Shown piece by piece: positions 41,573-50,042 of a stretch of DNA of 50,042 nt. The notes under the pieces were generated by a model, which was given only the letters and a program-made list of their open reading frames with translations, was not told where the DNA came from and did not search any database. Origin of the DNA: Candidatus Methanomethylophilaceae archaeon (GTDB taxonomy: Archaea > Thermoplasmatota > Thermoplasmata > Methanomassiliicoccales > Methanomethylophilaceae); NCBI GenBank assembly GCA_944320485.1, contig CALUHQ010000074.1, positions 1-50,042 on the forward strand. The letters are read 5' to 3'. Position 1 is the first letter of the stretch; each line of letters begins with the position of its first letter. The position numbers and the translations under genes are program-made.

Positions 41573-42862
41573 ATGATAACAGCGATCCGCAACGGATGGA
41601 TAGTGACCCAGGACGCCTCCAGGCGCATAGTCAGGGGCGATGTGGTGGTCGACGGGGAGAGGATTGTCTCCGTCGGACCGGAGTACAACGGCACAGCGGA
41701 TCGCGAGATAGACGCAACGGGCGACATCGTCATGCCCGGGATGGTCAACACCCACACCCATGTGGCGATGTCGGTCATGAAGGGCGTGGTGGACGACCTG
41801 ACGTTCCCCGACTTCCTGGACAAGGTGTTCAGGATCGACTCGGACAGGACCGACGAGGACCTCACGATCGGTACGAAGCTCGGCTGCATGGAGATGATGC
41901 GCGGCGGGACCACCACGTTCATGGACCTGTACTATTCCGAGGACGTCATCGCCAAGGCGACCCAGGAGGCGGGGATAAGGGGGGTTCTGTGCTGGTGCGT
42001 CCTGGACGAGGAGTGCACCACCCAGAAGGGCAACCCCCTGCAGAACTGCAAGGACTTCCACCAGAGGTTCAAGGACGAGCGCAAGATCGTTCCGGGAGTG
42101 GGCCTCCAGGGCGTATACGTGTGCAACGAGGAGACCTGCGTGGGGGCCAAGGAGTTCTCGGACCAGGTCGGTACGCCCATGAACTTCCACCTCTCCGAGA
42201 CCCGCGGGGAGGTCAACGACCACAAGAAGAAGACGGGGAAGCGCCCGGCGGAGTGGCTCTCGGACATAGGCGTCCTCGGACCCAGGGGCGTCGCGGCGCA
42301 CTCGGCCTGGCTCACCATGAGGGAGGTCAGGCTCATGGGGGAGGCGGGCATGTCGATATCGTCCTGTCCCGTATCCAACATGAAGCTGGCGACCGGCGGT
42401 GTCGCCCCCGTTCCGGAGTTCCAGAAGTACGGCGTGAACGTCACTGTGGGAACGGACGGGAACACCACCAACAACACCCTGGACATGTTCGCCGAGATGA
42501 AGACGCTGGGCCTCCTGCAGAAGTCGAGCAGATGGGACCCCACGGTGGCGCCCGCCCAGGACCTCCTGGACTTCGCCACGATCAACGGTGCGAAGGCCGT
42601 CGGTATGGGCGACAGCATCGGATCCATAGAGCCCGGGAAGTATGCCGACATAGTGATCCTCGACGGCAAGGCGCCCAACCTCAGGCCCCTGGTGCCTGAG
42701 AACATCGTCGCGAACATCGTCTATTCGGGCAACAGCCTCAACGTCAAGACCGTCCTCTGCCAGGGGGACGTCGTGGTGGAGGACGGTGCGATCACCACGA
42801 TGGACGTCGGGGAGGTGCTCTCCGCCTCGGAGGACATCTGGCGCACCCTCTGCATGAGATGA
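41573..42862 (+). CDS. dadD: Amidohydrolase: 5'-deoxyadenosine / S-adenosylhomocysteine deaminase type
   Basis: 429-residue metal-dependent amidohydrolase. The metal ligands are in NTHTHVAMS (H61, H63), MNFHLSE, AAHSAWL and GTDGNTTNN. The sequence is closest to the SAH/MTA/5'-deoxyadenosine deaminases, which methanogens use (DadD) to recycle the 5'-deoxyadenosine left by radical SAM enzymes. The exact substrate is inferred, not shown. It is divergent from the MBL gene and 6 bp before the PHP gene, likely one transcript. Confidence 0.83.
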   Translation: MITAIRNGWIVTQDASRRIVRGDVVVDGERIVSVGPEYNGTADREIDATGDIVMPGMVNTHTHVAMSVMKGVVDDLTFPDFLDKVFRIDSDRTDEDLTIGTKLGCMEMMRGGTTTFMDLYYSEDVIAKATQEAGIRGVLCWCVLDEECTTQKGNPLQNCKDFHQRFKDERKIVPGVGLQGVYVCNEETCVGAKEFSDQVGTPMNFHLSETRGEVNDHKKKTGKRPAEWLSDIGVLGPRGVAAHSAWLTMREVRLMGEAGMSISSCPVSNMKLATGGVAPVPEFQKYGVNVTVGTDGNTTNNTLDMFAEMKTLGLLQKSSRWDPTVAPAQDLLDFATINGAKAVGMGDSIGSIEPGKYADIVILDGKAPNLRPLVPENIVANIVYSGNSLNVKTVLCQGDVVVEDGAITTMDVGEVLSASEDIWRTLCMR

Positions 42863-42868
42863 GTCCAG

Positions 42869-43870
42869 ATGGAAGCGGTCTTCGAGACACCCGACTGGGA
42901 TGCGATACGCGAGAGCGGCCGCATGGCCGTGGACATGCACTTCCACACGGACTGCTCGGACTCGTTCACCCATGTGGAGTCGGCCATCGCGCTGGCGGAA
43001 TCCCGCGGGACCGGCGTGGCCATCACGGACCACAACCTGATCACCTCGCTGGTCCGCATCAGGGACACGGATCCGTCCGTGCCGGTGATCCCGGGGATGG
43101 AGGTGAGCACCTCCGACGGGCCGCACATCCTGGTCTACTTCTACGACATGAACGACCTGGAGCGCTTCTGGTACCGCTGCATACGTCCGAGGCTCCAGGA
43201 ATGTCCGTGGCTGGCATTGCGCGACTGTCCGACCGAGACCCTCCTCGACATGCTGGAGAGGGAGAACTGCGTGGTCTCGGCGGCCCATCCCATGGGGTAC
43301 CTCTGGTCGAACAAGGGCGTGGAGGTGTGTATCAGGAAAGGGTATCTGGACGAGGACGTGGCATGTCGCATGGATGCCTACGAGGTCATATGCAGCGGCA
43401 TGACGCGTGAGTCCAACACGTCCGCCCTGGCATCGGCTAGACGCTACGGGATAGGCTTCACGGGCGGGACCGACGGGCACGTCCTGGACGAGGTCGGCAG
43501 GGTGGTGACAGTGTCCGACGCCTCGGACACCGACCGCTTCCTGGACGATGTGCGGGCCCACAGGGTGGACGTCGTCGGCACCGAGAAGACCATGAACAAG
43601 AAGATACACATGGCCTCGGCCTCCCTCACGAAGTTCATGATGCACTCCCCCTCCGCGCTGATGGTGCAGACATCCCAGGCCATGAGGTCTGCCGACCGCG
43701 GCGCGAGAAAGGCCGCGGAGACCGTCAAGGACAGGACGTCCGAGATCATGGACACGGTCTCCGACACGGCGACCGATCTGGAATCGAGGCTCAGGGGAAT
43801 CCGCAGGCGTCGAGGTCAGTGGTCCTCGTCCTCTTCCTTCGCCTTCTTCTTGGAGTGCATCCCCCTGTAG
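42869..43870 (+). CDS. PHP-domain phosphoesterase
   Basis: 333 residues. The PHP metal-binding motifs are DMHFHTDCSD, ITDHN, PGMEVS, AAHPMGY and GGTDGHV, all in the first ~220 residues. The remainder is an Ala/Ser/Lys-rich helical tail. Likely hydrolyses a phosphate ester or nucleotide. It ends at TAG (43868-43870), the only TAG stop I found among the genes here. The last ~55 bp overlap the convergent antiporter gene and encode a serine-rich tail that looks accidental. Confidence 0.83.
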   Translation: MEAVFETPDWDAIRESGRMAVDMHFHTDCSDSFTHVESAIALAESRGTGVAITDHNLITSLVRIRDTDPSVPVIPGMEVSTSDGPHILVYFYDMNDLERFWYRCIRPRLQECPWLALRDCPTETLLDMLERENCVVSAAHPMGYLWSNKGVEVCIRKGYLDEDVACRMDAYEVICSGMTRESNTSALASARRYGIGFTGGTDGHVLDEVGRVVTVSDASDTDRFLDDVRAHRVDVVGTEKTMNKKIHMASASLTKFMMHSPSALMVQTSQAMRSADRGARKAAETVKDRTSEIMDTVSDTATDLESRLRGIRRRRGQWSSSSSFAFFLECIPL

Positions 43871-45537
43871 ACGAACAGCAGGAGCAGCGAGCCGGCGATG
43901 GCGAACACGACCATGTGCTGCCAGAATCCCATGTAGTTGGGAACCACTATGAGGATCAGGGCGTCGATGGCGATGACCATCAGGTAGGTGTTGATGTTGA
44001 GGAACTTCTGGTACAGTTCGCCCGGTTCGTCCCCGGCGCCCTCCATGTTGGCGATGCGACGGGCCCCGGTGATGATCATCTCGTCCAGGAACTTCACGTT
44101 GTTCACCAGATGGTAGATCGGCACGGCCAGGATCAGGAAGTTCACAGCCAGGACGAACATGCCCCACATGAGGCTGTCCCCTCCGAAGCTGGCACTGAGC
44201 CAGTCCACGGCGGGTTTGATGCCCAGGTAGAAGACGATCTCGATCGCTGCTATGACCAGGAGGTTGATGTACGAGTGGGTCATGCTGCGCATGAAGGTCT
44301 TCTGGGAGCGTTTGGATGTGGCGGAGATGCGGGTGTAGATGTTGTCCCTGGCGCAGTTCAGGTTGTTGCATGCCCCGTATATGGGCTTGGGGCAGTGAAT
44401 CACTCCCTTGTCCCACATGTCCGGGGCGTACCTGGTCAGGAACGGCAGCACGACCATGGAAACAAGCGCCGCTCCGACCACGGAAGTGTAGAACGCATCG
44501 TCGGCGACACCGTAGCTGTGGGCCTCTGCAGCGATGATGAACGCGAACTCTCCCATCGCGACCAATGCGGTGGCGGATATGAACCCGTTGCGGCCGGTCT
44601 CGCCGCCGATCCAATACGCCAGGAACACGGTGGACACCTTGAGCACGGCGAACAGGACGTATATGATGAGGATCAGCCCTATGTTGTCCACCAGCGATCC
44701 GACCGTGATCTTCATCCCTATATCGATGAAGAAGACCGCCATGAACAGGTCGCGCATGGGCTCTATCTTGTGGTTGATCTCCTTGCTCTTCCTGCTGGCG
44801 GAGATCATCATGCCCATCAGGAACGCACCGATGGCCATGGACAGACCGATGAATATCGAGAGCAGGGCCATGCTGAACGCCAGGCCCACGGAGAACACCG
44901 TGAGGATCTCGTCCGACACGTTGTCCGAGACCCAGTTGATCATCCTCGGGACCAGCCTCAGGCCGACCAGGAGGCTGATGATCATGAACACGAAGATGCT
45001 GATGAACATGACGATAATCTCGTTGATGTTCATGGTGGACCCTGCGATCAGCGGGGTTATCATGGACAGGATGATGACCTGACCGATGTCCTCCATGATG
45101 GTTATGAGGACCAGCATCTCGATGTGCTCCTTGTCCAGGCGGTTCTGGGACTTCAGGACGGCCATGACGACCGCCGTGCTGGAACCGGAGATGATGGCGC
45201 CCAGGCAGATGCACTGTACCATGTCGAATCCGAGGAGGGTGCCTCCCATGGCGCCTCCCAGGACCATCAAAGGTAGCTGAATGACCGCCACCTTGATCGC
45301 GAAGATACCCTGTTTGCGGATCTTCTTCAGGTTGATTTCCAACCCGATGCAGAACATCAGCATGACCAATCCTATGTCGGACAGGATCTCGACGACCTCG
45401 TAGCTCTCGGGGGTCACGGTCCATACGTTGGCTATGATGATCCCGGCGACGATGTATCCGATGAGCGGAGGCAGCTTGATGCGGTTGAAGACGATGGAAC
45501 AGACTGCGGCAAGGAGTATGAAAACCGCCAAGGTCAT
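43816..45537 (-). CDS. CPA2-family cation:proton antiporter (KefB-like membrane domain)
   Basis: 573 residues with 13 or so membrane helices: LIGYIVAGIIIANVW, GLVMLMFCIGLEINLKKIRK, ISGSSTAVVMAVL and FFIDIGMKITVGSLVDN are typical of CPA2 antiporters (KefB/GerN/NapA). No KTN/RCK NAD-binding domain follows; instead there is an extra membrane pair (~425-480) and a charged KKKAKEEDEDH tail. It exchanges Na+ or K+ for H+. The start is ATG 45537 with AAGGAG 8 nt upstream; a TTG at 45558 is less likely. TATA box TAATATAAAC lies ~50 bp upstream. Confidence 0.88.
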   Translation of the reverse strand: MTLAVFILLAAVCSIVFNRIKLPPLIGYIVAGIIIANVWTVTPESYEVVEILSDIGLVMLMFCIGLEINLKKIRKQGIFAIKVAVIQLPLMVLGGAMGGTLLGFDMVQCICLGAIISGSSTAVVMAVLKSQNRLDKEHIEMLVLITIMEDIGQVIILSMITPLIAGSTMNINEIIVMFISIFVFMIISLLVGLRLVPRMINWVSDNVSDEILTVFSVGLAFSMALLSIFIGLSMAIGAFLMGMMISASRKSKEINHKIEPMRDLFMAVFFIDIGMKITVGSLVDNIGLILIIYVLFAVLKVSTVFLAYWIGGETGRNGFISATALVAMGEFAFIIAAEAHSYGVADDAFYTSVVGAALVSMVVLPFLTRYAPDMWDKGVIHCPKPIYGACNNLNCARDNIYTRISATSKRSQKTFMRSMTHSYINLLVIAAIEIVFYLGIKPAVDWLSASFGGDSLMWGMFVLAVNFLILAVPIYHLVNNVKFLDEMIITGARRIANMEGAGDEPGELYQKFLNINTYLMVIAIDALILIVVPNYMGFWQHMVVFAIAGSLLLLFVYRGMHSKKKAKEEDEDH

Positions 45538-45710
45538 CAGTAGTACTCCTTCTTCCAATGCTCCACCCGACCGCGCATTTTGTTATGCGTTTATATTACT
45601 ATTGGGGTACCAGCACGGACATCTGGCGGCATCCGGCGAGGGGTTCCGGGACCGTCAGCAGGCCGCACATCCAGATGCGCACAGTGCCAGACTGTCCGGG
45701 TTCACCCAGG

Positions 45711-46934
45711 TCAGATGTAGTCCGAGATGTACGGGATCTCGTGGAGGATGACCTCATCTAGGATCTGCACCGCCTCCGGGCTGCCGTCCAGCTTCTCCAG
45801 CCAGTTGAGCTGCGATGCAGGCATGTACCCCAGCAGCAGGGTGGACAGGGAGTTGATGCTCATCCTGACGGTGTACTTCGGCTCCACGTCGGTGACGACC
45901 TTGGCCCTGCCGGCGTGGAACAGCACATCGAAGGTGCCGTTGTTCCACTCCAGGAACGGGTCGGTGATCTCGAAGCGGAAGCAGACGTCTGCCTCGGTCG
46001 GATCGCAGCGGTACCCGTCGAAGAACTCGGCGACGTCCACGATCCTGCCCATGACGTACGGCCTGATGGTCTCGGTGATCTTACCGTCCTCCAGGTCGAA
46101 TGCCAGCAGCTCGTTGTGGTATGTGAATCCCCTGACCTCGTCGATCATGGAGTAGTGGGCGCTGATGTACTCCCAGAGGCCCTTCTTGGCCTCCCTGTTG
46201 AGGTAGATCATCTCCTTGATGTGCATCACGTCGTCCTTGATGATGTACACCATGTACCCCAGTGGCCTGTCGTCGGTGCTGTAGTAGACGGCGACGTTGG
46301 TGTCCTCCACCTCCCATCTCCAGTACTCGTCCCATGCGGCGGTGCTCCTCAGGATGCATCCGTGGGTCCTCATGGCGAACCTGAGATGGAGGTCGATGAA
46401 CCCGGGGTTGTCCCAGTTCACCCTGCGGACGTATCCTGGCGCCTCGTGTTTGCGCTGGGGGACGAACTGGTTGTCCTTGACGACATAGGAGATCTTGTTG
46501 GAGATGATCTCCCATCCGAACTTCCTGTACAGGGGCATGGAGAATGGGAACAGGAGCGCCAGGACCTGCCCCTTCTCCCTCATGCGCACCAGGCTCCTGT
46601 ACATCAGCCTGCGCATGAGCCCGCGGCCGGAGTACTCGGGGTACGTCGTGACGCTGGTCACGTAGCCGACTGAGCAGATCTCGCTGTGGATGTTCATCTG
46701 CAGGGGGTACACCGCGAACTGGGACACGAGCTGATCCCCGTCGTAGCATCCCAGGACGTCGGCCCTCTCCAGGATGGGGAACTTGGAGCGGACGAAGTCG
46801 TCGTCCCTCCATCCGGTCATCATCAGTTCCTGCTCGGTGACCTGGAACGCGTAGCGGAGCAGCGCGTTGTACTGGTCCAAATCGTCTGTGGTCAGGGCCC
46901 TGATGGTGAATTCCGGATCGTCCGACATGTGCAT
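45711..46934 (-). CDS. Eis-like GNAT N-acetyltransferase
   Basis: 407 residues with the three-part Eis architecture. An N-terminal GNAT domain has the acetyl-CoA motif TTYPEYSGRGLMRRLMYRSL. A second GNAT-like domain covers ~170-290, and a C-terminal SCP2-like domain (~300-407) includes VCFRFEITDPFLEWNNGTFD and ends ...EIPYISDYI. Relatives acetylate amines, including aminoglycosides in mycobacteria; the native substrate is unknown. TATA box ATTTAAATC ~30 bp upstream. ATG 46934 or 46928. Confidence 0.88.
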   Translation of the reverse strand: MHMSDDPEFTIRALTTDDLDQYNALLRYAFQVTEQELMMTGWRDDDFVRSKFPILERADVLGCYDGDQLVSQFAVYPLQMNIHSEICSVGYVTSVTTYPEYSGRGLMRRLMYRSLVRMREKGQVLALLFPFSMPLYRKFGWEIISNKISYVVKDNQFVPQRKHEAPGYVRRVNWDNPGFIDLHLRFAMRTHGCILRSTAAWDEYWRWEVEDTNVAVYYSTDDRPLGYMVYIIKDDVMHIKEMIYLNREAKKGLWEYISAHYSMIDEVRGFTYHNELLAFDLEDGKITETIRPYVMGRIVDVAEFFDGYRCDPTEADVCFRFEITDPFLEWNNGTFDVLFHAGRAKVVTDVEPKYTVRMSINSLSTLLLGYMPASQLNWLEKLDGSPEAVQILDEVILHEIPYISDYI

Positions 46935-46971
46935 CTCCGCTGAAAGCAGGGCAGGGGATACGATTTAAATG

Positions 46972-48036
46972 TTACTGACAACAAAAAGAGTCACGATCGT
47001 CGTTCCGCCAGGCCCCGTTGGCCCTGATGACTTCGTCCCCCTTGCGCTCGCGGATCTCCTCCAGCAGGGCGGTCATCTCATCGCGGCCCTTCGGTTCGGC
47101 GGCGAGCCTGCGTCTGTACTCCCTGCATCCGCGGCATCCGACGATGAACCTGGGCGCGAAGCAGCGCATCTTCCTCAGCCCCACCTCGTCCCCCTTCTCG
47201 CGGAACACCATGTCCATCAGCTCCAGGCACCAGTCTATCTGCTGCGACACGGTCGGGTCCGGGAGCCTCTCGCCGGTGCGTAGGTACCTGTCGATCTGGG
47301 TCACCAGGAACGGGTCGCCCACGCCCCCGCGTGCGACCATGATCCCTTCCGCCCCCGTGACCTCCATCGCGGAGACGGCGTCGTCGAGAGTGTAGATGTT
47401 GCCGGAAATGATCAGAGGTACTGACATCTCGTCCTGAAGGCCCTCTGCCATCATGTGGTGGGGGCTCCCCGCGTACCTCTCCTTGGCGGTGCGCGTGTGA
47501 AGGGAGACGGCGTCGGCGCCCGCCGCGACGGTCTCCTCGATGACGTCGCGGAAGTTGAGGGCCTCCATGGTGGTGCCGAGGCGGATCTTCACCGTGACGG
47601 GGACGTCAACCGCCGAGCGGACGGCGCGGACTATGTCGCCGCATCTGCGGGGGTCCGACATGAGGGCCGACCCCGAACCGGAGCGGACGACCTTCTCCAC
47701 CGGGCAGCTCATGTTGACGTCGAAGAAGTCGATGTTGGGGTTGTCGCGGAGGGCGGTCTCGGCCGCCTTGGCCAAGGTCCCCGGGTCGTGGCCGAACAGC
47801 TGCAGTCCCGTGTAGGGGCAGCTCCCGAACCTGACGTATCCGGACGTCCTCTCGGTCCCGTGGACTATGGCGGAGTCAGAGGTCATCTCGCTGATGGAGA
47901 ATGCCACGCCGAAGGGTTTCATGAACTCCCGGTACGCGGCAGATGTGAACCCGGACATCGGTCCGAGAACGACCCTCCCGTCAGATTCCAGATCCCCGAT
48001 CCTCAGAACACCGCCTCCGGACGGCGAGGGATGCAT
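46972..48036 (-). CDS. dus: tRNA-dihydrouridine synthase
   Basis: 354-residue FMN enzyme reducing uridines in the tRNA D-loop. Motifs: VVLGPMSGFTSAAYREF, the catalytic Cys111 in DFFDVNMSCPVEKVV, VKIRLG, HTRTAKERYAG and IMVARGGVGDPFL. Unlike many Dus proteins it has a C-terminal cysteine set (C292, C301, C304 in RCFAPRFIVGCRGCREYRRR), a possible metal site. Its stop codon (TAA at 46974-46972) lies next to the promoter of the acetyltransferase gene. Confidence 0.92.
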   Translation of the reverse strand: MHPSPSGGGVLRIGDLESDGRVVLGPMSGFTSAAYREFMKPFGVAFSISEMTSDSAIVHGTERTSGYVRFGSCPYTGLQLFGHDPGTLAKAAETALRDNPNIDFFDVNMSCPVEKVVRSGSGSALMSDPRRCGDIVRAVRSAVDVPVTVKIRLGTTMEALNFRDVIEETVAAGADAVSLHTRTAKERYAGSPHHMMAEGLQDEMSVPLIISGNIYTLDDAVSAMEVTGAEGIMVARGGVGDPFLVTQIDRYLRTGERLPDPTVSQQIDWCLELMDMVFREKGDEVGLRKMRCFAPRFIVGCRGCREYRRRLAAEPKGRDEMTALLEEIRERKGDEVIRANGAWRNDDRDSFCCQ

Positions 48037-48105
48037 GGTTCGTAGAAGTCAGTTGCGGTCAGGGATAAGGTGCCGGGGCGTGTGCCCCGGCTTTGGAAGG
48101 CAGTG

Positions 48106-49512
48106 TCAGTCCCAGGAGGACACTCCGCTGTCGTCGGAGAGGCAGCTCTTATGAAACACCGGTTCCTCCACACCCGCCTTCTTCTGGGCGCGGTAGTCCC
48201 GGAACGCCTCCAGGCCCCTCCGCGCCAGCTTCAGCATGATGAATGTGCTGAAGAACGCGCACACGGCCAGTAGGATGTCCATGATCACAGTCAGCTCGTC
48301 GGATGCGTAGAAGCAGGACAGGAACACCACCGCCAGCAGCAGGCACTTCATGCCTATGGCGGCCATCTTGCTGTCCTTGATGAGCATCAGGTTGCTCTCG
48401 CCTATGACCACGTCGGACATCAGGCATGTGAAGGCGAAGATGAACATGAACGCGGCCACGGCGTAGGGCGCGATCGACCCGATGGTCCCGGCGAAGACGT
48501 CCTGGAGGACCGGGATGGAGTCCCCTGCGGTCTCGTACATGCCGTACAGGGCTCCGAAGTCGGCGTAGGACAGGATGACCAGAGCGGTCATCGTGCTGAC
48601 CAGGGTGTCGATGAGGACTCCCAGGGACTGGGTGTAGGCCTGGGACACGGGGTGCTTGACGTCGGCGATGGACGAGAGGTTGGTGATGGTACCGATACCG
48701 GCCTCGTTGGACCAGACACCCCTCTGCATGCCGCTGATGATGATCATGGTACCGAAGCCTCCTCCGAGGACGGACGGGAGGGTGAACGCGTACTCGAAGA
48801 TCATGCCGAAGGCGTGGATGACGCCGCTGGGCGCCAGGACCATGGACACGATGCACACGATGAACCAGCAGATGGCCATCGCCGGGACGATCTTGACGGA
48901 CAGGTCCGCCACCCTGTAGATCCCGCCGATGAGGATCAGGCCGGTGACGAAAGTGAGGATGATGGCGAACACCAGGTGGGTCCATTCGTAGTCGAACGCA
49001 CCCTGCACCGCCTCGGACATGCTGATGACCTCTCCGGAGACGAATCCCACGAGGTACATCAGGATCATCACGAACGCGGCCACCATGCCCAGGCGTTTCA
49101 TGCCCAGCCCGTGGAACAGGGTGTATGCGGGTCCTCCGCGGAACCCGCCGTTCTCGTTGGGGGTCTTGTAGATCTGACCGATGGTGGTCTCGAGGAAGCT
49201 GGTGGCCATACCGAGGCCGGCGAAGATCCACATCCAGAGGATTGCACCGGGTCCGCCCGCCATCATGGCCAGGATGGGTCCGGTGATGTTGCCGACGCCT
49301 ATGCGCGACCCCATGCTCATGCAGAATACGTGGAAGGACGACAGCTTCCCCTCGTCGCTCTTCCTGTTCTTGAAGAAGGTTACCCTCACCATCTCCCTGA
49401 GGGATGTCACCTGCAGTCCCCTCAGGCTCACGGTGGCGAAGATCCCGACGACCACTATCAGTATGAGGGCGACATACCAGATGCGGTCGTCGATGAGCTC
49501 TATCATTTCCAT
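48106..49512 (-). CDS. Alanine/glycine:cation symporter (AGCS family)
   Basis: 468 residues with about 11 membrane helices. Family signatures are MGSRIGVGNITGPILAMMAG (sodium and substrate site), GGFRGGPAYTLFHGLGMK and RGVWSNEAGIGTITNLSS. It imports alanine or glycine with Na+ (or H+). The frame begins at a GTG at 49545, but CATATATGC at ~49549-49557 is the likely TATA box, placing the start site near 49527, so ATG 49512 (or 49506) is used. The cytoplasmic tail is KKAGVEEPVFHKSC. Confidence 0.92.
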   Translation of the reverse strand: MEMIELIDDRIWYVALILIVVVGIFATVSLRGLQVTSLREMVRVTFFKNRKSDEGKLSSFHVFCMSMGSRIGVGNITGPILAMMAGGPGAILWMWIFAGLGMATSFLETTIGQIYKTPNENGGFRGGPAYTLFHGLGMKRLGMVAAFVMILMYLVGFVSGEVISMSEAVQGAFDYEWTHLVFAIILTFVTGLILIGGIYRVADLSVKIVPAMAICWFIVCIVSMVLAPSGVIHAFGMIFEYAFTLPSVLGGGFGTMIIISGMQRGVWSNEAGIGTITNLSSIADVKHPVSQAYTQSLGVLIDTLVSTMTALVILSYADFGALYGMYETAGDSIPVLQDVFAGTIGSIAPYAVAAFMFIFAFTCLMSDVVIGESNLMLIKDSKMAAIGMKCLLLAVVFLSCFYASDELTVIMDILLAVCAFFSTFIMLKLARRGLEAFRDYRAQKKAGVEEPVFHKSCLSDDSGVSSWD

Positions 49513-49582
49513 GAAGTCCAATTGATCACTGCCAGGCCGACGCACTGTGCATATATGCTACTATGTGCCAGTACCGTTTCTA

Positions 49583-49721
49583 CATAGGGTAGCGGTATCC
49601 TATGGAGACGAGGATATGCTGCCTTCAGAGTCGATCGCAGAGAAGATATCCGTTGCCCGTAAGGATTGATGGCCACCCTTGGCAGCCGAGCTTACGGGTC
49701 TTATCAGGATACCCATAAGAC
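49583..49721. ncRNA. Possible structured RNA, three hairpins
   Basis: In the gap between the symporter and the last gene, three hairpins occur in 140 bp: CATAGG/CCTATG (49583-49604), CCCGTAAG/CTTACGGG (49656-49698) and TCTTAT/ATAAGA (49699-49720). An 8-nt element GGTATCCT (49594-49601) in the first is exactly complementary to AGGATACC (49706-49713) in the loop of the third, allowing a long-range or kissing pair. No open frame covers it. Strand, promoter and function are unknown; it could be a small RNA or a leader of either neighbour. Confidence 0.35.
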
Positions 49722-49815
49722 GTTTAACACTGTAGATAAATCATTGGTCCAAATCCATTTTTGTGGTATCTGTTCGCGTCTTGATCATACAGCGCATGGA
49801 GATTCGGATTCTTCA

Positions 49816-50042
49816 TCAGATAGTCTCGTCCTTTTTGGTCGTTCTTCTTCCTTTGAAGAAAAACGCGAGAAGGACGACAAATATCGATATGCATCCGCCG
49901 ACAAGGAAGGCATAATCGATGCTGTTTGCTACAGCGGATATACATCTATCAAGCAATTCATCGGTTCCATCGGCAAGATCTCTCAGAAGGCTGACAATCC
50001 CATCATCCAATATGCCGGTGTCATGAGGGACCTGCGAGTACA
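49816..50042 (-). CDS. C-terminal end of a membrane protein, partial (possible MFS transporter)
   Basis: The frame is open from the window edge to TGA at 49816 and encodes the last ~75 residues of a protein whose start lies outside. It contains a soluble stretch (ILDDGIVSLLRDLADGTDEL), one membrane helix (YAFLVGGCISIFVVLLAFFF) and a basic tail KGRRTTKKDETI. This resembles the last helix of a drug/H+ antiporter-type MFS protein, but the evidence is slight. Codon use is more AT-rich than the rest of the window, which could reflect a transferred gene. Confidence 0.5.
   Translation of the reverse strand, partial: YSQVPHDTGILDDGIVSLLRDLADGTDELLDRCISAVANSIDYAFLVGGCISIFVVLLAFFFKGRRTTKKDETI

Noticed and set aside
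40652..45424. A 1590-codon open frame on the minus strand
   Set aside because: Only its last 277 codons (from 41485) are a real MBL-fold gene. The rest is antisense to the deaminase and PHP genes and in another frame of the antiporter gene; its protein is Arg/Gly/His/Pro-rich, the usual shadow in GC-rich DNA.

Overview
The window is archaeal chromosome, most likely from the class Thermoplasmata and plausibly the gut/sediment order Methanomassiliicoccales (order-level call is inference; no methanogenesis gene is present to confirm it). Archaeal markers are a stand-alone 5S rRNA gene, geranylgeranylglyceryl phosphate synthase, archaeal NAC, RadA, an A24 pre-archaellin-type peptidase, the tRNA G10 methyltransferase, DapL, and TATA boxes about 25 bp before many starts. 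The DNA is GC-rich, so long meaningless frames are common. TGA dominates as stop, TAA is occasional, and I found TAG ending only one gene, which fits but does not prove a pyrrolysine-using lineage. No IS element, CRISPR array, prophage or integron was seen.

Layout. 1-8.7 kb: partial 5S rRNA, a flavin-binding protein, HypC-NAC, an AlaX editing protein divergent from an Lrp regulator, a bacterial-type aspartyl-tRNA synthetase, a possible micro-gene, and gatC-gatA-gatB. AspRS plus GatCAB look like a tRNA-dependent Asn/Gln route. 8.7-10 kb: an AT-rich array of AGTCA motifs in 10-bp register beside a decayed AlbA_2/ATPase regulator. 10-13.7 kb: DUF2284 and TPR genes, amtB-glnK with a palindromic operator, and three tRNA genes. 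13.7-18.9 kb: a catalytic-Cys-less aldehyde dehydrogenase homologue facing a six-gene operon (zinc ribbon, small helical protein, double ACT protein, CdhD-like and CdhE-like barrels, radical-SAM-like protein without its iron-sulfur cysteines). This is the most unusual part of the window.

19-27.8 kb: tRNA-Leu, small membrane proteins, a membrane-anchored AlbA_2 protein, DUF296 plus an ABC-class ATPase, GGGP synthase, trmG10-radA (RadA has Cys in place of the last Walker A Gly), and an aquaporin gene with a TAA at codon 8 of its apparent natural reading frame. 27.9-34 kb: a lysine operon led by its own Lrp-type regulator (regulator-dapA-lysC-lysA-dapF-dapL) with a large inverted repeat at its TATA box. 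dapB is not here.

34-50 kb: an MscS channel with an extracytoplasmic domain, A24 peptidase, AmrS and ThiL overlapping out of frame, a SIMPL protein, a zinc-ribbon/TM/transglutaminase-like protein, an MBL hydrolase, a deoxyadenosine/SAH-type deaminase, a PHP protein, a CPA2 antiporter, an Eis-like acetyltransferase, Dus, an AGCS amino-acid symporter, a possible structured RNA, and the 3' end of a membrane protein gene cut by the window edge.
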